From positions 63,702,195 through 63,766,194 of the forward strand of contig CM070562.1 of the NCBI GenBank assembly GCA_036346405.1: a DNA stretch of 64,000 nucleotides. Reading direction: 5' to 3'. Below are positions 1-12,269 of this stretch, in pieces. The stretch's first letter is position 1; every line of letters starts with the position of its first letter. The notes under the pieces were generated by a model that had not been told where the DNA came from, ran no database searches, and saw only the letters and a list, made by a program, of their open reading frames with translations. Origin of the DNA: Phyllostachys edulis. Lineage: Eukaryota > Streptophyta > Magnoliopsida > Poales > Poaceae. The position numbers and the translations under genes were made by a program.

Positions 1-679
1 GACGCGGAGAGGTCCAATAAAGGTAAGGGGAGGTCCTAGAGGACATGGAGAGGTCCTGAAGGACGCGGAGAGATCCAATAAAGGTAAGGGGAGGTCCTAG
101 AGGACAGGGGAGGTCCTGGAGAAGCGGTAGTACCGCATGGTGCGGGTGGTACTACCGGGCTGGTACTGAAGGGAACCTCCAGAGAAGGTTTCAAGGATTC
201 AAGCGGCGAGGGAAAGTCCAAGTAAACCCGAAAAGCTTCAACAGGATTCCAAAGGAGCTCAGATGCACATAAGGGTGGCGAAGGCTTGGGGAGGTTGCAA
301 GCCAGAGAAAACCTATGAGAGAGAATTAGACCCAGGGAGGTCCAAGCATTTGGGAGGTCTAGACCCAAGGAGGTCTGGACCAGAGGAGGACCACACAAAG
401 GAGGTCTGGACCTTTGGATCCAAACGAAGGGAAGGTCTAGGCTGTTAGATCCCAGACGAAGGGAGGTCTAGGCTAGAGGTGGGTAAAAGATGGACAGAGA
501 AGGGAAGATCTTCAAAACTCCAACAACTCAACAAACCAACAAGGAACTTTTAGTTGAAGTTTGGGTTAGTCAACTTAATTCCATTATGAAATTTCAGGTT
601 AAGCTTTGAATTCTCATAAAAAAAATGGTTCTTTTTATTTTGAAAATTTCAAAAAGGTTCTGAAAATTAGGGCGTCACA
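1..679 (-). mobile_element. 5' part of an LTR (minus orientation), truncated by window edge
   Basis: Read on the minus strand from 679, the sequence begins TGTGACGCCCTAATTTTCAG, a typical plant LTR start (TG terminus followed by GACGCCC). It continues into a GGAGGTCC/GGAGGTCTAGG-rich tract (1-480) of short imperfect direct repeats. The other LTR end lies outside the window. No protein domain is visible and the short open frames here are low-complexity. The similar GAGGTC repeats at 45820-48150 suggest a related LTR family. LTR identity is inferred from the terminus and repeat style only. Confidence 0.5.
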
Positions 680-2170
680 AAAGTTCAGTTATGTCAGGCA
701 ATAGGCGGTCAGACCGACCAGGGCGGCGGTCAGACCGACCTATGTGGCGGTCAGACCGGCCATCTCTAGCGGTCAGACCGGCCGATGGACGGCGGTCTGA
801 CCGGCCATTAAATGTTTTTGAGTTCGAAGCTGGGCAAAAAACAGAGGGTGTAGGCAAGAGAGAGGATTCTTCTACACTTGATCTCAAAATTTTTGGAACT
901 TCGAGTCAAAAGATCTATTCGTTTGAAATTTCCAAAGAGTTTCGGATTTCCAGGGAGGAAATTTTGGCTAAGTCCCTTGCTGGGCGGTCAGAAGGCCAAG
1001 TGGCTATCAGACCGGCCAGAGGGCGGTCAAACCGGCCATTGGGTGGCGGTCTGACCGGTTTTGACTTGTTCGTCGGCCATCTTGGCAATGATGATTATTT
1101 GGTTAGGTCAAGTTCATGGGTTTCAGTACATTTGTGTTGCATGATGCATGTTTTGACTAACATGGGTCAAGTTGCGAATAACTTGTTCCCGGAATCGATT
1201 TCTTTGTCTATTGTTGTGTAGGGAAGCTTGGAGGTCAACGACGGTCAACGGTGAGGATGATCAGGACTAGGCTTGGAGAGCTGAGGTTCAGAACGATCGA
1301 GGATGCCGGGTGAAGTCAGAAGACTCAAACATGGCGCAAAATTGACAAGGATGACATAACGGGAAGTTCGGTGCGACGGGTTGCATCAAGCGGCGCAGGG
1401 GTCGGTGCAAGTGCCATTGTGGTTTCGGCGGGAGCCGAATGGGAGAGACTTGTCGACATGAAGAGAGCCGTTGATCAACCTACACGTGGCGAAGCATAGG
1501 ATTGTTTCATGAAGATTGGACTCGGTCTTCGGAGAAGGATCGAGAAGGGGTATTTTGGTAACTTCACCTAAATACCGCCTTGATGACCTTTTGCTAACCT
1601 GCAGCGCAAGATGGCGCAAGGAGAAGCGATTTAGGTCAAGAGGAGATGAAGAAAGCGCTTTAAAATACGTGCGTAAGTGAAACCCGTTTGTGTGTGGGCT
1701 TAACGGGTGCCCATTAGGGATATCCTTCTAAAAGCTAGCCTCCACTATAAATAGGGGAGGGTGCTGGTTGTGCACCTCCTAACCCATATATGTAAAACCC
1801 TAGTTTGTATTTTAGGGTTAGGAGAGAATAGTGGAGAGGTTAGGGTTCTAGGAAGTTGGATTGATTGTGTGCTCAAGTGTTGAGCATTTGTCCTCCTGGA
1901 TGGAGTGGCTGTAAACCAACATCAATCTCAAATCAATCCAAGCAAGATTCCTCAAGATGAGTCTCTTTTTGTTCTTGCTCTCTATTTTGTGATTTTGGGG
2001 CTTTTTTTGATCTGTTAGTTTTCCTTTGGTTTCTGACCTGGATCTTACTTGCTGTGACATGTGGGAATGCATCTAGGATCATCTTCTACCCACGAACAAG
2101 TCTTTAGATCATATTTTGGTTTTGACTCGGTTTTGAAGCAAGCTTCACTCAAACGGAAAAAGGTCGGAAC
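680..2170 (+). mobile_element. Gypsy-like LTR fragment with GGTCAGACCGGCC repeats, left part
   Basis: Positions 690-1075 carry at least eight copies, in both orientations, of a GCGGTCAGACCGGCC-type motif, a hallmark of several grass Ty3/gypsy LTRs. A TATAAATA box at 1746-1753 is followed by a 5'-leader-like stretch (1795-2060) with no coding potential, as expected for the R/U5 part of an LTR. The element is interrupted at 2170 by the solo LTR and resumes at 6734, where the same GGTCAGACCGCC motif recurs. Family name not assigned. Confidence 0.5.
1746..1753 (+). promoter_or_regulatory. TATA box of the interrupted LTR
   Basis: TATAAATA in a GGGG-flanked context, about 400 bp before the interruption. 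Likely the LTR's own Pol II promoter; inferred from position and sequence only. Confidence 0.4.
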
Positions 2171-5100
2171 TATAACATCCCAAAACAATGGTGTGTGTTT
2201 CAAATGTAATAAAATGAGGATAAATTAAAACTTTTGATGCCTCATGATATCATTTGAAATCTTCTAGAATTTTCCCCTAGTAATTTCTATTTCCAAAGAA
2301 CAATGTTTCTATTGATGGAAATTGTTGTCCTTAAAAACTCCATGATCAAATATTGTGATCATCCTCTATAAATATTTTTCCTATCATCTTGATCATCCTA
2401 GAAACCTCTCTGCAAAATGTCATAATTTTTAGATTTTATTTGCTATTTCAAAAGAGCAAGTCAAACCAGTTTGAACTCTGGTCAAACCCCTAGCCCTGCT
2501 GCTTGTGAATTTTCTGGAGAGCAATGCAGTACATAAAAATTTATGGAAACATTTCACAAGGTTGTCCTCTGGTCCAGCAAGCTTCCATAAAAATTTCAGA
2601 ATTTTTGGAGCTCCGAAGCTACCTCCAAAAATTCCCTAACTTCTCAGCCTTTTTAAATCAAAACCTAAAAGTACTGTTCATCGGGCTCGGACCGTACTCC
2701 GACTCGGGCTCCGACCCGAGCCAACCTCACTCGGCCCAACCACCTCACCCGAGCGTCACATGCAGCCGTCCGATCGCGCATCAACGGTCGCGATCGCGTA
2801 CCGCTTCACCAAGTGATAAAATCGTGCGCTCCACGTCGACCGTTGGATCTCGATCCAACGGCTCGCGTCAACCCCACCCGCTCGAGCTCGCGCACGCGGC
2901 TGTGACACTAACGCCACAGCCCCACCGGTCAGGTCTGTCCCCTACCTCACCTGGCGTCTTGGGCGTAACTCGACGCCACGCCGCGCCAACTCTTCGCCTC
3001 CAAAACACGGCGCGCAGTTAGGCGGCGTCAATCCACCGCCCGCGTCGACCTATCCGAGTGCTTCCCCGTGTAACGCCGCCTCCTCCTCCGTCCTTTGCCC
3101 CGCTCAAAACCCTCTCTTCCCGCTCAATTCTGCTCACTTCTCCTCATAGCCGAGAGGAGGAGGACGCCATTGCCGGCTCCTCGCCATGAGTGAGCCGGTG
3201 GTTGGTTTCCTCTCCACTCCATCTTCAAGGCTGATTCCATTTTTGCTAACGAGAGCCCTTGTCTTGGCTTGTAGCTCTTGGCTTTTCATCGTGTCTTCAT
3301 CACCTCCAGGCCAGACCGAGGCCGCCGTGCCATCTTCCTCCGTGAGTATTATCTCGCCAACGCGTCACCATGCATGCTTTGGCTTGCTAAGTATTTCCCT
3401 CAATCGATTTGGCCATCCATTCGCAGGAGCTCGGGGATTTCAAACTTTCCCCATTTTCGGCCGCAAAGCTCACCTTCTTCCCCATCTCCGGCACGGTGAG
3501 CCTCTCGTCAATTCCTTGCTTACACACCAGCTTTCGGCCTCACTTTAGCTCTCTCTACCACTCACTCCTTGTCTCCTTCACCAGGTTGACCCCTCCGCGG
3601 TGAAGCCATCGCCGCCGCCTCGGTTCTCGTCGCCGTAGCGACTCGGCAGCCTCCTCCACCTCCGGGTCCTCCCAAATGAGTTCTCTGAACCTCCTAGTTG
3701 CTCATCGTGCGTTATTTTGCCACAGGCGTCGCCTTTTCGCGACATGCCATTGTAGCCGAGTCTCCTCCGCCTCTCCGTCGCCTTGCCGCGTCGGACCACC
3801 TCCGGTCTCGCCATTGGTCTTGGCGCAGTGCGCAAGGTGACGAGCTACCCATCTTGACCACCCTACCACGCCGCTAGTGCCTCGATCGCCGGGCGAAGTC
3901 GCCGGAAACTTCATCACTGCTGGCGGCTCGGCGTGGCGCATTCCGACCGCCACTATAGCAGCTTTGATTTGCGTTAATGACGATGATTAGGTTTAAATGA
4001 GGATCTTTGTCGGTAAATGGTTGTTTAGCTGATTCTTGTATGGCTTACATATGGGCCCGTGGCCACTTAAGGACTCTATAACCCCTGTGGACCTGTGAAC
4101 CAGCTGTGGACCATGTGTCCATGCACTATTTTGTGAGCCTAGAGTATGGCAGGTGGACCCCACCTGTCAGATTTAATTGGAAATCAATTGGAAAATAGAA
4201 AATAGCACTGTTCATGGGACCCCACTGGTCAGTGGCTAGGGCTAGGCTAGCCTGGGTATTAAAAGTATTGCATGTTAATATAAATTCCGAATTGCTTTAT
4301 TTGTGAACTGAAAATTGGTTAAACTTCAAAATTGCATAAGTAATTCATTTTAGCTCCAAAATTGATGATTCAAATTTTGTTAGTTTCATTTTTAAATGTA
4401 CTTTATTATAAAAATGGCTTGAATCATGTTACTGTTCCATAAAATACTTTTGGCAAAATTACTTTATGTTTAGTATTATTGTTGCACTAAAAATTGCTTT
4501 AATTTCAAAAATGCATAAGTATTTCTCTGTAACTCCAAATAGAGTAAACTCAATTTTGTTAGAATCCTCTGTTAGTGTAGTTTATTGTAAAATAGGTTGT
4601 GAGCATGATAATGTTGCTGAAAATCTTATTTTGCATGTAACTTGAGTACTACTTTCATAACTTTGAAAAATCATAGAAAATTCATCTTAGCTCCAAATGA
4701 GGTGAATCAAATTCCATTGTTCATCTCATGTGGTGCTCTTCATACTATAAAAATTTCAAGTGCACCACAGTTCTGGAAATTTTCACCAAAATAATTAATT
4801 AGGATGAATAGTAACAGATTTCAATTTATAAGAATTTTCCAGAAAACTGATCTTCTAACTGTCATAACTTTTGCATGGAACATCCAAATGAAATGATTCT
4901 TATTGATAAATTCATATAAAATCATGCTTTACCTTCTGTGAATTTTTCAGAATTTTTGGATGACTTTGAATTTTTGAGCCTTTTTGGTGTTATTCGTTTT
5001 TATTGTACTTTCGACTTCTTTCGCTAGGTTCTACCGATATTATTGATAGCGAGAGTGCTCCTCTGTAGCAAGAGGGTAACCCACAGCAAGGCAAGCAGTT

Positions 5101-6728
5101 TTATCGTAAATGTCCTATTACTTTCAAGTCTAATACTTTGTTTACAAATTGTATGTATGCATGCTTTTGTGTCAAAGTAATGTTCCAATTAGAGGTACCT
5201 ATTCCTATTGCATGGTTGCCCCTAAATGGTTATCCCCTGCCACAAAACATAAGATATAAATATCGCTGGTGAATTAGAGCCCAGTGATTTAATTATGCTC
5301 TTTTATTGTCGTTCGGTGTCATGCTTAGAAATGCTTAGATACCGGTAGAATTGGGCGGTTATCAACTTAGTCGATAACCTTGATCACACAAAATTATTTC
5401 TATCATTATGCTCAGCACCTTGTGCTTTGTTATCTTCTAAAGTCAACAACTGAAAATAAAAATGAAATGTTTGAGACTTGGGCGCAATGGTTGTTGGTGT
5501 GATGGAATGGTGCCCAAGTCAATCAAGGACCGAGTTATTTACGCCACTGTACCGAGCAATTTGCGTACTAACCACATGAGAGGGATATGGGACCTCTCTT
5601 GACTTAGTACTTTGGCGTGTGTTAGCTCCGGGTCGCATGGTGGATGTGTGCGTTGTGTTGAAAAAGAAACTTGTGTGTATTTGGGTGAGTAGTGGTGGAG
5701 GTTATCCACTGCAAGGAGCATCGTCCTTTATAAGGAGATGAGCATCTTTGATGACTCCGCATCAACATATGGGGCTTCCTCCCATATGGGTGACTCGTAG
5801 TTAATACACAATATTGGAAATGTCTCGTAGGACTTAGCTCTACCGGCATACCAAAGGAAGTGTGCTTTATCGCGTGGCATTAAGGAGCGGTCTGACATGT
5901 GGGTACATTGGTACACCCCTGCAGGGTATAAACTATTCGAATAGCCTCGTCCTAGGTTATGGACACGCTTGGTTACGCCCCGTGAGAACTAGACTACAAC
6001 ATTTAATTAAAACTTGATGTGGGTGGTATGAATGGGGAATTCATGCTATTGTTGTGGTGGCTATTGGGTTAGCCACTTCCAGGATGTCTTGTTACTATTA
6101 TTGTTTAGTATCTCGCTGTTTTTATCAAATAAATTCAATTTGTAAAATTGCTTTCAATCTATTACATTATTACAAATGAAAACTTGCTTTATGCTGAAAT
6201 TTGAGTCTAGAGCCTGCTCCACTTAAATAAGCTTGCATGTAGCTATTTATATAGGCCTCACATTACTCTACGTAAGTCTTATGAGTACATTTTGTGCTCA
6301 TTTGCTATGCTTTAATTAAATTGTTGCAGAGGAGGAAGGTGAACCCCAAGGGTTATACTTTTGCGAGATGTGCGGTGGTTTCGAGGATTAGGTCGGTGGC
6401 TCGGTTAGTTGCCTTATGGGTTTAAGGCACACTACTTGGCTTTTGTTTATTGTCATCTTATGGCACTTTGCTTCCGCTGTTATTTAAGACTCTTTAGTTG
6501 TATTTGGCCAGTCGGCCCCTTTTGTAATAACTCTATATTGTATGTCTTTCGTACTGCTTAGTTGTGCTTTGGATTCTATTGTGTTGAATGGAATTGATGC
6601 ATAATTTTGTATGGGGTATGTGTACGCGATTCGGGAAGTACATATACGAGAGTTGTGATATTTGATTTGTAATGCTTGAATCATCTTAATGGTTAAGTAT
6701 TACAAGTTAAATACCCTGGGTTCTCACA
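2171..6728 (+). mobile_element. 4.56-kb solo LTR, Ty3/gypsy-like, with 5-bp TSD
   Basis: The left end reads TATAACATCCCAAAAC (normal start TGTAACATCCC, second base apparently mutated) and the right end GGTTCTCACA. The 5-bp direct repeat GGAAC lies at 2166-2170 and 6729-6733, so this is a complete LTR-sized insertion. No gag, protease, RT or integrase is present, so it is a solo LTR. Layout: AT-rich start, GC-rich promoter-like block (2660-3960), AT-rich part with about three degenerate repeats of roughly 160-190 bp (4310-4800), then a 3' part (5900-6700) with motifs such as ATTCGAATAGCC and TTTGGCCAGTCGGCC. The 3' part reappears at 43.8-44.2 kb, inverted at 44.2 kb, and at 49.7-50.7 kb. The open frames inside are unlikely to be genes. 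Confidence 0.75.
4310..4800 (+). repeat. Degenerate ~160-190-bp tandem subrepeats in the solo LTR
   Basis: Three successive blocks share a pattern of AAAATTGCATAAGTA..., TTAGCTCCAAAT..., then TCAAATTTTGTTAG. A matching block in reverse orientation lies at about 45300-45720 in the inverted LTR, so the subrepeats are a family trait. Confidence 0.45.
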
Positions 6729-6733
6729 GGAAC

Positions 6734-7110
6734 TTTGGCAACGATCTTCACGATGGTTGATTGGAATAGATTCCTGACATTCTAAAAAAGGTATGTTTTA
6801 AGTTTCGTGAAGTTTGGAGTTGTAGATCAAAAGTTAGACTATTTTGTGATTTTGAGTTCGGACTGATTTTACTGTTCATTGGCATAGAGGTCAGATCGCC
6901 CTTAAGAGAGAGGTCAGACCGCCAACTGCAAGGAGGTCTGAACGTCTAACTCATTTAGATTTGAGTTTTTGGTGATTTTGGTCTATTTGCTTCGGGGTTT
7001 TGATTGGATTCAATACAAGTCTTCTACTGTGTTTGTATATTGATCTTTATAGCTTTCATAATTATTGGAGTGAAATTAGTATTGAATTCAATTAAGGAGA
7101 AAAAGAGATC
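6734..7110 (+). mobile_element. Gypsy-like LTR fragment, right part after the solo-LTR insertion
   Basis: Resumes the element broken at 2170, as shown by the shared GGAAC target site. It contains GAGGTCAGATCGCC, GAGGTCAGACCGCC and GAGGTCTGAACGTC (6888-6950), matching the motif family at 690-1075. The end is not defined. Confidence 0.4.
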
Positions 7111-7435
7111 GTGCTCCTATTCTTCTCTGGTTGCCTTTTCGGTCCAACAAGACACGCGCAAGCAGCGGTGACGACGTAGAGGCTTGGGCGAAGACAGCCA
7201 AGCGGGCGCGGCACGGCGTCGCAGGAGTAAGCTTGGCACGACGCACCGGGCTAACCTGAGCACCAGCCTAACTCCCCCTGCCGTACCCCGTCCTCACGCC
7301 CAACCCAAGTCTAACCATACGGCCTTGTCTTACTTTCCACAAAACAGATGAAGCAAACGAGTTGCATCGCTGATGTCAATTACAGTATCGTACTATCATA
7401 TTTCTTCGAAAAATCTTTAAGAAAAAAGTATCGTC
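7111..7435. other. Spacer with no recognised feature
   Basis: A GC-rich stretch (7140-7320) of unknown origin lies beside the tRNA gene. No convincing frame, repeat end or splice pattern was seen. Confidence 0.4.
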
Positions 7436-7516
7436 TGTCAAGAATGGGATTCGAACCCATGCCCTTTCGGACCAGTACCTGAAACTGGCGCCTTAGACCA
7501 ACTCGGCCATCTTGAC
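7436..7516 (-). tRNA. tRNA-Leu(CAG)
   Basis: Class II cloverleaf on the minus strand, 81 nt with discriminator A at 7436. The acceptor stem GTCAAGA pairs with TCTTGAC. The D-arm begins TGGCCGAGTTGGTCTAAGGC. The anticodon stem CCAGT/ACTGG encloses the loop TTCAGGT, giving anticodon CAG (Leu, codon CUG). An extended variable arm is followed by the T-arm ATGGG-TTCGAAT-CCCAT. No intron is needed to fold it. A/B-box-like internal promoter sequences (TGGCCGAGTTGG; GGTTCGAATCC) are intact, so it is probably functional. No CCA is encoded, as expected for a eukaryotic nuclear gene. Confidence 0.95.
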
Positions 7517-8330
7517 TTGTGCGAACCGTTATTGCTCCAAATTCTTGTCTCTCTGTAACCTTCAGAAAACATGACATCACAACGCCAAGTACAGAACTAT
7601 AGATCATGCCAGAGGCTAACGCCGACATCGGTGCTCACGTGTCCATAAAAAGTTTACTTTTTTCCGTACAAAACAGATACACAACATATCACCCACGCAA
7701 ACACGTACGCTTTCTCTACATATGCATATATGTACTCCTAAAATCAACGCTGAATCTGGGACTTAAAATGCTGATGGGTTGGGATACGCCTAGCCATCGG
7801 GCATGTAGCCAGCTTCCGTCCACGACAAATTTACAGTCGTACTGATGACAAGCATCCAAGCGCTGCACTTTATTTTGTCTTGAAAAAAATAGAGAATGTA
7901 GCCTTACAGTGCCCTAAATCCAGTGGAAGCATGGAACGGACAGAGCGACAGACGACGCAAAACTTGGGACACCGCGGGGTCCAGTTTTGTCTAGAAGAGT
8001 AGCTTTTCGGAACACAGCATGAGCCAAAGCCGTACACCCCTTAGGGCAACTCGATACTTTTTGTTAATTCAACTTATATTCATTTATTGAAAGAAATCTC
8101 TTTATGTACAGAGGATGCTGAAAGCCCGTCATGGAAACATCGAAGCTCAGCTGCAAAGTTTATACAATCCAAAGAAAGGCACACAACTTTTTACTGCAAC
8201 ATGGCCATTCAAAGTGACCTAGGCAACAGGTTTGCACAGTGCACTCGGGAGTTTAACCGCAGAGGCACAGATGCTGAAGGCTCAAGGTATCTAGTATGCC
8301 CTCACGAGATGGGCCTGTTGCTGATGAATT
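7517..8330. other. Intergenic plus probable 3' UTR of the RING-CH gene
   Basis: No frame or repeat convinced me. The 8080-8330 part lies just 3' of the ligase stop codon (stop complement at 8331-8333) and is likely its 3' untranslated region. No poly(A) signal was fixed. Confidence 0.4.
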
Positions 8331-11279
8331 CTATTGGTGTGGTTCCGGATGAGGTGAGGTAGGAGATTCTGGTGCTACCGCGAATTGCATTGTCCTTCCA
8401 TTTCGGTGGAGAATGATTGCCACTTCTGTCGGTAATAGCATTGCTTCTTCCTAATTCATCGAAGTGTAACCATTAATAACTAGCCGAAAAGAATAGGGGT
8501 AAAACACTACGATACAGAATGCTTAAATAAACATGAACATTATGTTTGCAAATAACTGCTTTGACAATTGGAATGGAAAAAAAGGGCAATTCCAAACCTA
8601 CAAAATTGATGGGTATTGAGCTACTGGAAAACAAACCGCAGCTGTCCCAACTCACAAGTCCAAACTGCGGGCTGTAGGGCATGTTAGCAGGTTGGAACAA
8701 CAGTAATTACTTGCCCACATGATTTTCCAAATATATATTTGTAAAATTTGAATCATTGGTTGCTTAACCTTGCAGAAAGGCTGTTCGATACCATGTTCCA
8801 TGATATATTCTTGAAAAGCAAAAAGGATAACATCTAAATGATTTTGCAGAAAGTTTTGCCAATCTGAGAAGATTATATTAAATAAAAGAACAAAAGCATG
8901 TCCATTCGTCACTACTCACTAACCTGTCTTTGTCTTTGACGCTGCATGATACTAATAGCCCAAGCCATGATGTAGCATGGCAGCAGAAATCCAGCTGCCC
9001 TCAAAAGAAATAGCTGCCCAAGATCAACAATTACTGAACTGTACAGTGAAGGAGCAAACAAATATATAATAGTGCATTAAAAAAATCTCACTTACCGAAA
9101 AAATAGCGGACGCATCATCCTCATCATCACTACTAGTAATGGTCAATGTGTGCCTCAAGAGCAGAAGAGCCATTAGCTGGATAGACAAATCAAGGACACA
9201 CCAACTATCATCCAATAATATTAATACATGGTGACAAAATAGCAATGGCAACATTAAAAGGGAAAAAAAGACAAATTGAACTTATGATAAAAAAGAAAAA
9301 GAGTTTTCTGAGTTGTTTGGGTTGAAAAGGTAAGGTCAGGTGCAAGGACACAATTGCACAGATGAGACTTGATCTCTCTGTGATTATGAATTAAGAATAA
9401 TACGAGATAAAAGAGTGCACCCCTCTAGAATATAAACTACAAGACTTACAATCAGAAATATGGAGCGGCAAAAGGCAGCAGCGTTGTTGTTTGTTGCAGT
9501 ATATTCATCATACTCATCTTCAAGTAAACGGTGTTGAGCAGCAGCCATAGCCAAGATTCTACGATCATGTAAATCCAAACGATTGCCAGAGATGGACCAA
9601 TCTCCACCACTAGAGAAAACACAGAAACGCACACATGAACAATAAAAAGAACTTAATGCTTTAGAAATAAACAATCATTTTGCTAATCACTCATAAATAT
9701 TATTCACATAAATGCCAGAATATAATAGAATATTTAGTTTCATGTACAAAGATAACTAACCTTATCTCTATGGTAGTCTCATCATGATGTACCTGGGGTG
9801 GGGCAGTGTAACCAGGCTTGTACGACTGAACAACAGAGAATAAAAACTCATAATCTGATTTACAAAAACAAAATTTACAGTTAAATCCACAAATTAACAT
9901 GAATACTACTGCAGAGGCGGCATACTTCAGCAAAAGGTGACAACTTAATGCATAACTATTTGAATTCTTCTAAGCCAAAAATGCTTAGCTTGAGTTATGA
10001 TACAGATGTGTGATCCTCTTTTACTTTGGTATGTTCTAGTACTTCCTGAGAAAGTCAGATGTTTAAACAATAGCTGAAAAATGAAACCTAGGAACATGGT
10101 GCATAGACACTAGGCACAGAAAAAGAAAATGTTAATTAAGAAATAGAAATGCAACACACTTATCCAATCTGCTAAAACTTTAAAAAAAAAGGAAGGGGAA
10201 AAAGACAAAAAAATTGAGTTTTAATACAAGTAATGACAAAACAGGACATGGACTAGTGTCATTATGCCACAAGTGAAATTAAATAAAAAACAACTCCTTA
10301 CCTCATGGCAGATTTCACAGATTATGTCTCCTTTCTCGTTGCACCATCGCTGCACACATTCCCTGTGAGCATACTGTACAATAAAATGTTGCAGAACAAC
10401 ATTTAGCAAACACATGTGATTCAAAACAATATGGCAACAGAGTAATACTTGTAAACACATACTACTTCTATCATATAAAATGCTAGAATCAAGTAACTTT
10501 TGGTAAGCAGTTAGACCACTTGTAAACAATGACAATGACTTTAGTGCCTTCAGTTGAAGGCAATCCAAACAAGATACCAAGCACTTATGACTTCATCCAT
10601 AAGCTTGTTGCAAGTAGCTACCAGCAAGCAAAAAAGATGCCCCACTCTTTAAGCAACAATGACGATTACCCAGCTTGCAACTATTCACTCATACTAGCAT
10701 CACTTTATGGAACAACTTTTCCCTGAAAATGTCAAGAGCCACAGCACCAAACAAGATTATATCACACAGACTCAAGAGCCACCTAACATATAGATGCGTC
10801 TAAAAGTCACATCATATCGAGTAATACAAACTCGTTCATGCTACATGAGGTTCCAATCAGCTTGTAGTCCAACTGTTAAGCTAATTGTCCTAACAAAGCT
10901 TCAGGATTTAAGTCCCAATGCATGTCCTGTGCACGTAGCACATTGCACGTATGTACTATACACGTGGTGTTTTTGTTTCTCGACTTTCGCATTGTTTAAC
11001 ACCTTAAAATCCATTATCTATCAACATTAATAGCATGAAATGGAGACAAACAATATAATTAATATGGATTGGAACCAGAACTGCTTGTTTGGGGCAGAAT
11101 AAAGCACGCACCTTGAGGCTGCCGCTGCAAGCGCAGGGGCTCTCGAGGTTCTTGGCCAAGTCCTCCTCCTGGCAAATGCGGCACTCCACCATCCCAATCA
11201 GCGCCGCCGCTTCCAACTCGGCGGACTCGGTCCGGGACGCCACGAGCCCCCCAACATCCACCGCAACATGATCCCCCAT
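8331..11279 (-). CDS. RING-CH (MARCH-type) membrane E3 ubiquitin ligase, 7 exons
   Basis: Probable membrane-bound E3 ubiquitin ligase. Exons in gene order: 11279-11112, 10373-10302, 9825-9761, 9609-9450, 9176-9096, 9013-8924, 8450-8331. All introns are GT...AG, and the joined CDS is 756 nt (251 aa) with no internal stop. The C4HC3 RING-CH finger uses C33, C36, C49, C51, H59, C62, C75 and C78, with W66 in the usual VQRWC context, and spans exons 1-2. Residues 83-105 (KPGYTAPP, then GDWSI) form the conserved stretch C-terminal to the finger in plant members. Two hydrophobic segments follow at about 147-172 and 183-205, split by an acidic SSDDEDD loop. The C-terminal tail is short and Pro-rich. 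The start ATG at 11279 is the first in frame and gives a family-typical N-terminus. A TATA-like box lies at 11656-11666. Substrate unknown. Confidence 0.9.
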
Positions 11280-11655
11280 TCGAGCAAATCACCCAAGATT
11301 TCACGCCAAAAAACCCCAAACTTTTGCAGGATTTCGTGCCCTGCAATCCGCTCCCAAAAAAATCGTCAGAAGGAGCCCAATTTTACCGCAAATCAAACGG
11401 ATTGGAGGAAGAACTGAGGGCTAAAACCCTAGAAATTTCGGGTGGGGGTGACAAATCCAAGCGGATTCGGGCGATTCTTGGGTCAAATCGAAGCTTTCGC
11501 CCCCGGGATATCCGACGAAACGGAAGCATCGAGCAGAATACCAGCGATTGGAAAGGAAATGGAGAGGAAAGCGAGGGGATTTTACCTCGACGAATGAGCT
11601 ATTAGGCACTCCTCTTGGAAATATCTCCAGCTTTTCTTCGCGAGGAGACGCGCGG

Positions 11656-11666
11656 TGTTTTTATCG
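11656..11666 (-). promoter_or_regulatory. TATA-like box upstream of the RING-CH ligase
   Basis: Minus strand CGATAAAAACA, about 380 bp before the start codon. It sits in a GC-rich stretch typical of a grass 5' UTR/promoter. Position and sequence only. Confidence 0.35.
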
Positions 11667-12120
11667 CTCGCCGCGTGACGGCGCCGTCCGTTCGCCACCA
11701 GATGCCGTTTACTCTGACGGATTGGCTCAAACTTACCAAACGTTAGGTAGCTTCCGTAACTGACTTGTGGTTCCCATGGACGTGGGACCAGGTACCATAA
11801 AGTGAGTGTCGTTCGCTGCCGTATGTGTAAGAATGGCAATTTCGGATTCTTATCGACAAGGACATTATCCAGAATCCATTAACAGATTCCAGACAGTATT
11901 TGCTAGCATTACACTGTAAATGTCCCCAGTCCGGCATGTATCGTGGTGCCTATTGGTTAAATTGTTACAACCGTGGTGTCAACTGTCAAGGATCACTTTT
12001 AGACAAAGCAGCCTGAATTAGACAAAGACCAAATTAGATTAGTGAGATGAGTTATTTAGATGATTAACTTTTTAGAACGTGGTAATACGAAATATGCCTA
12101 TATTTACTTATCACTTCCCA
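11667..12120. other. Upstream region of the RING-CH gene
   Basis: Intergenic. No frame or repeat boundary was recognised apart from the start of the nested transposon block near 12120. Confidence 0.4.
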
Positions 12121-12269
12121 TTTGTACAAAGGAAAATGTACATTTGACCTTTAAAGTATCGCGCTCCGGACACTTAACTCTCTCACCTAAAAAACCGGTC
12201 TTTGGACCTCCCACATTGCAAAACCAGCGCACTTAACCCCTAGGCTGTTTTGCTAGGTGGTTTTACTTA

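Noticed and set aside
691..1221. 176-codon open frame rich in RSDRP repeats
   Set aside because: It is the translation of the GGTCAGACCG dyad array in an LTR; the mirrored frame is open on the other strand too.
3186..3548. 120-codon frame starting MSEPVVGFLST
   Set aside because: Lies in the GC-rich block of the solo LTR; overlapping frames and no domain.
8087..8362. 91-codon plus-strand frame
   Set aside because: Overlaps the last coding exon of the RING-CH gene on the opposite strand and its 3' UTR.
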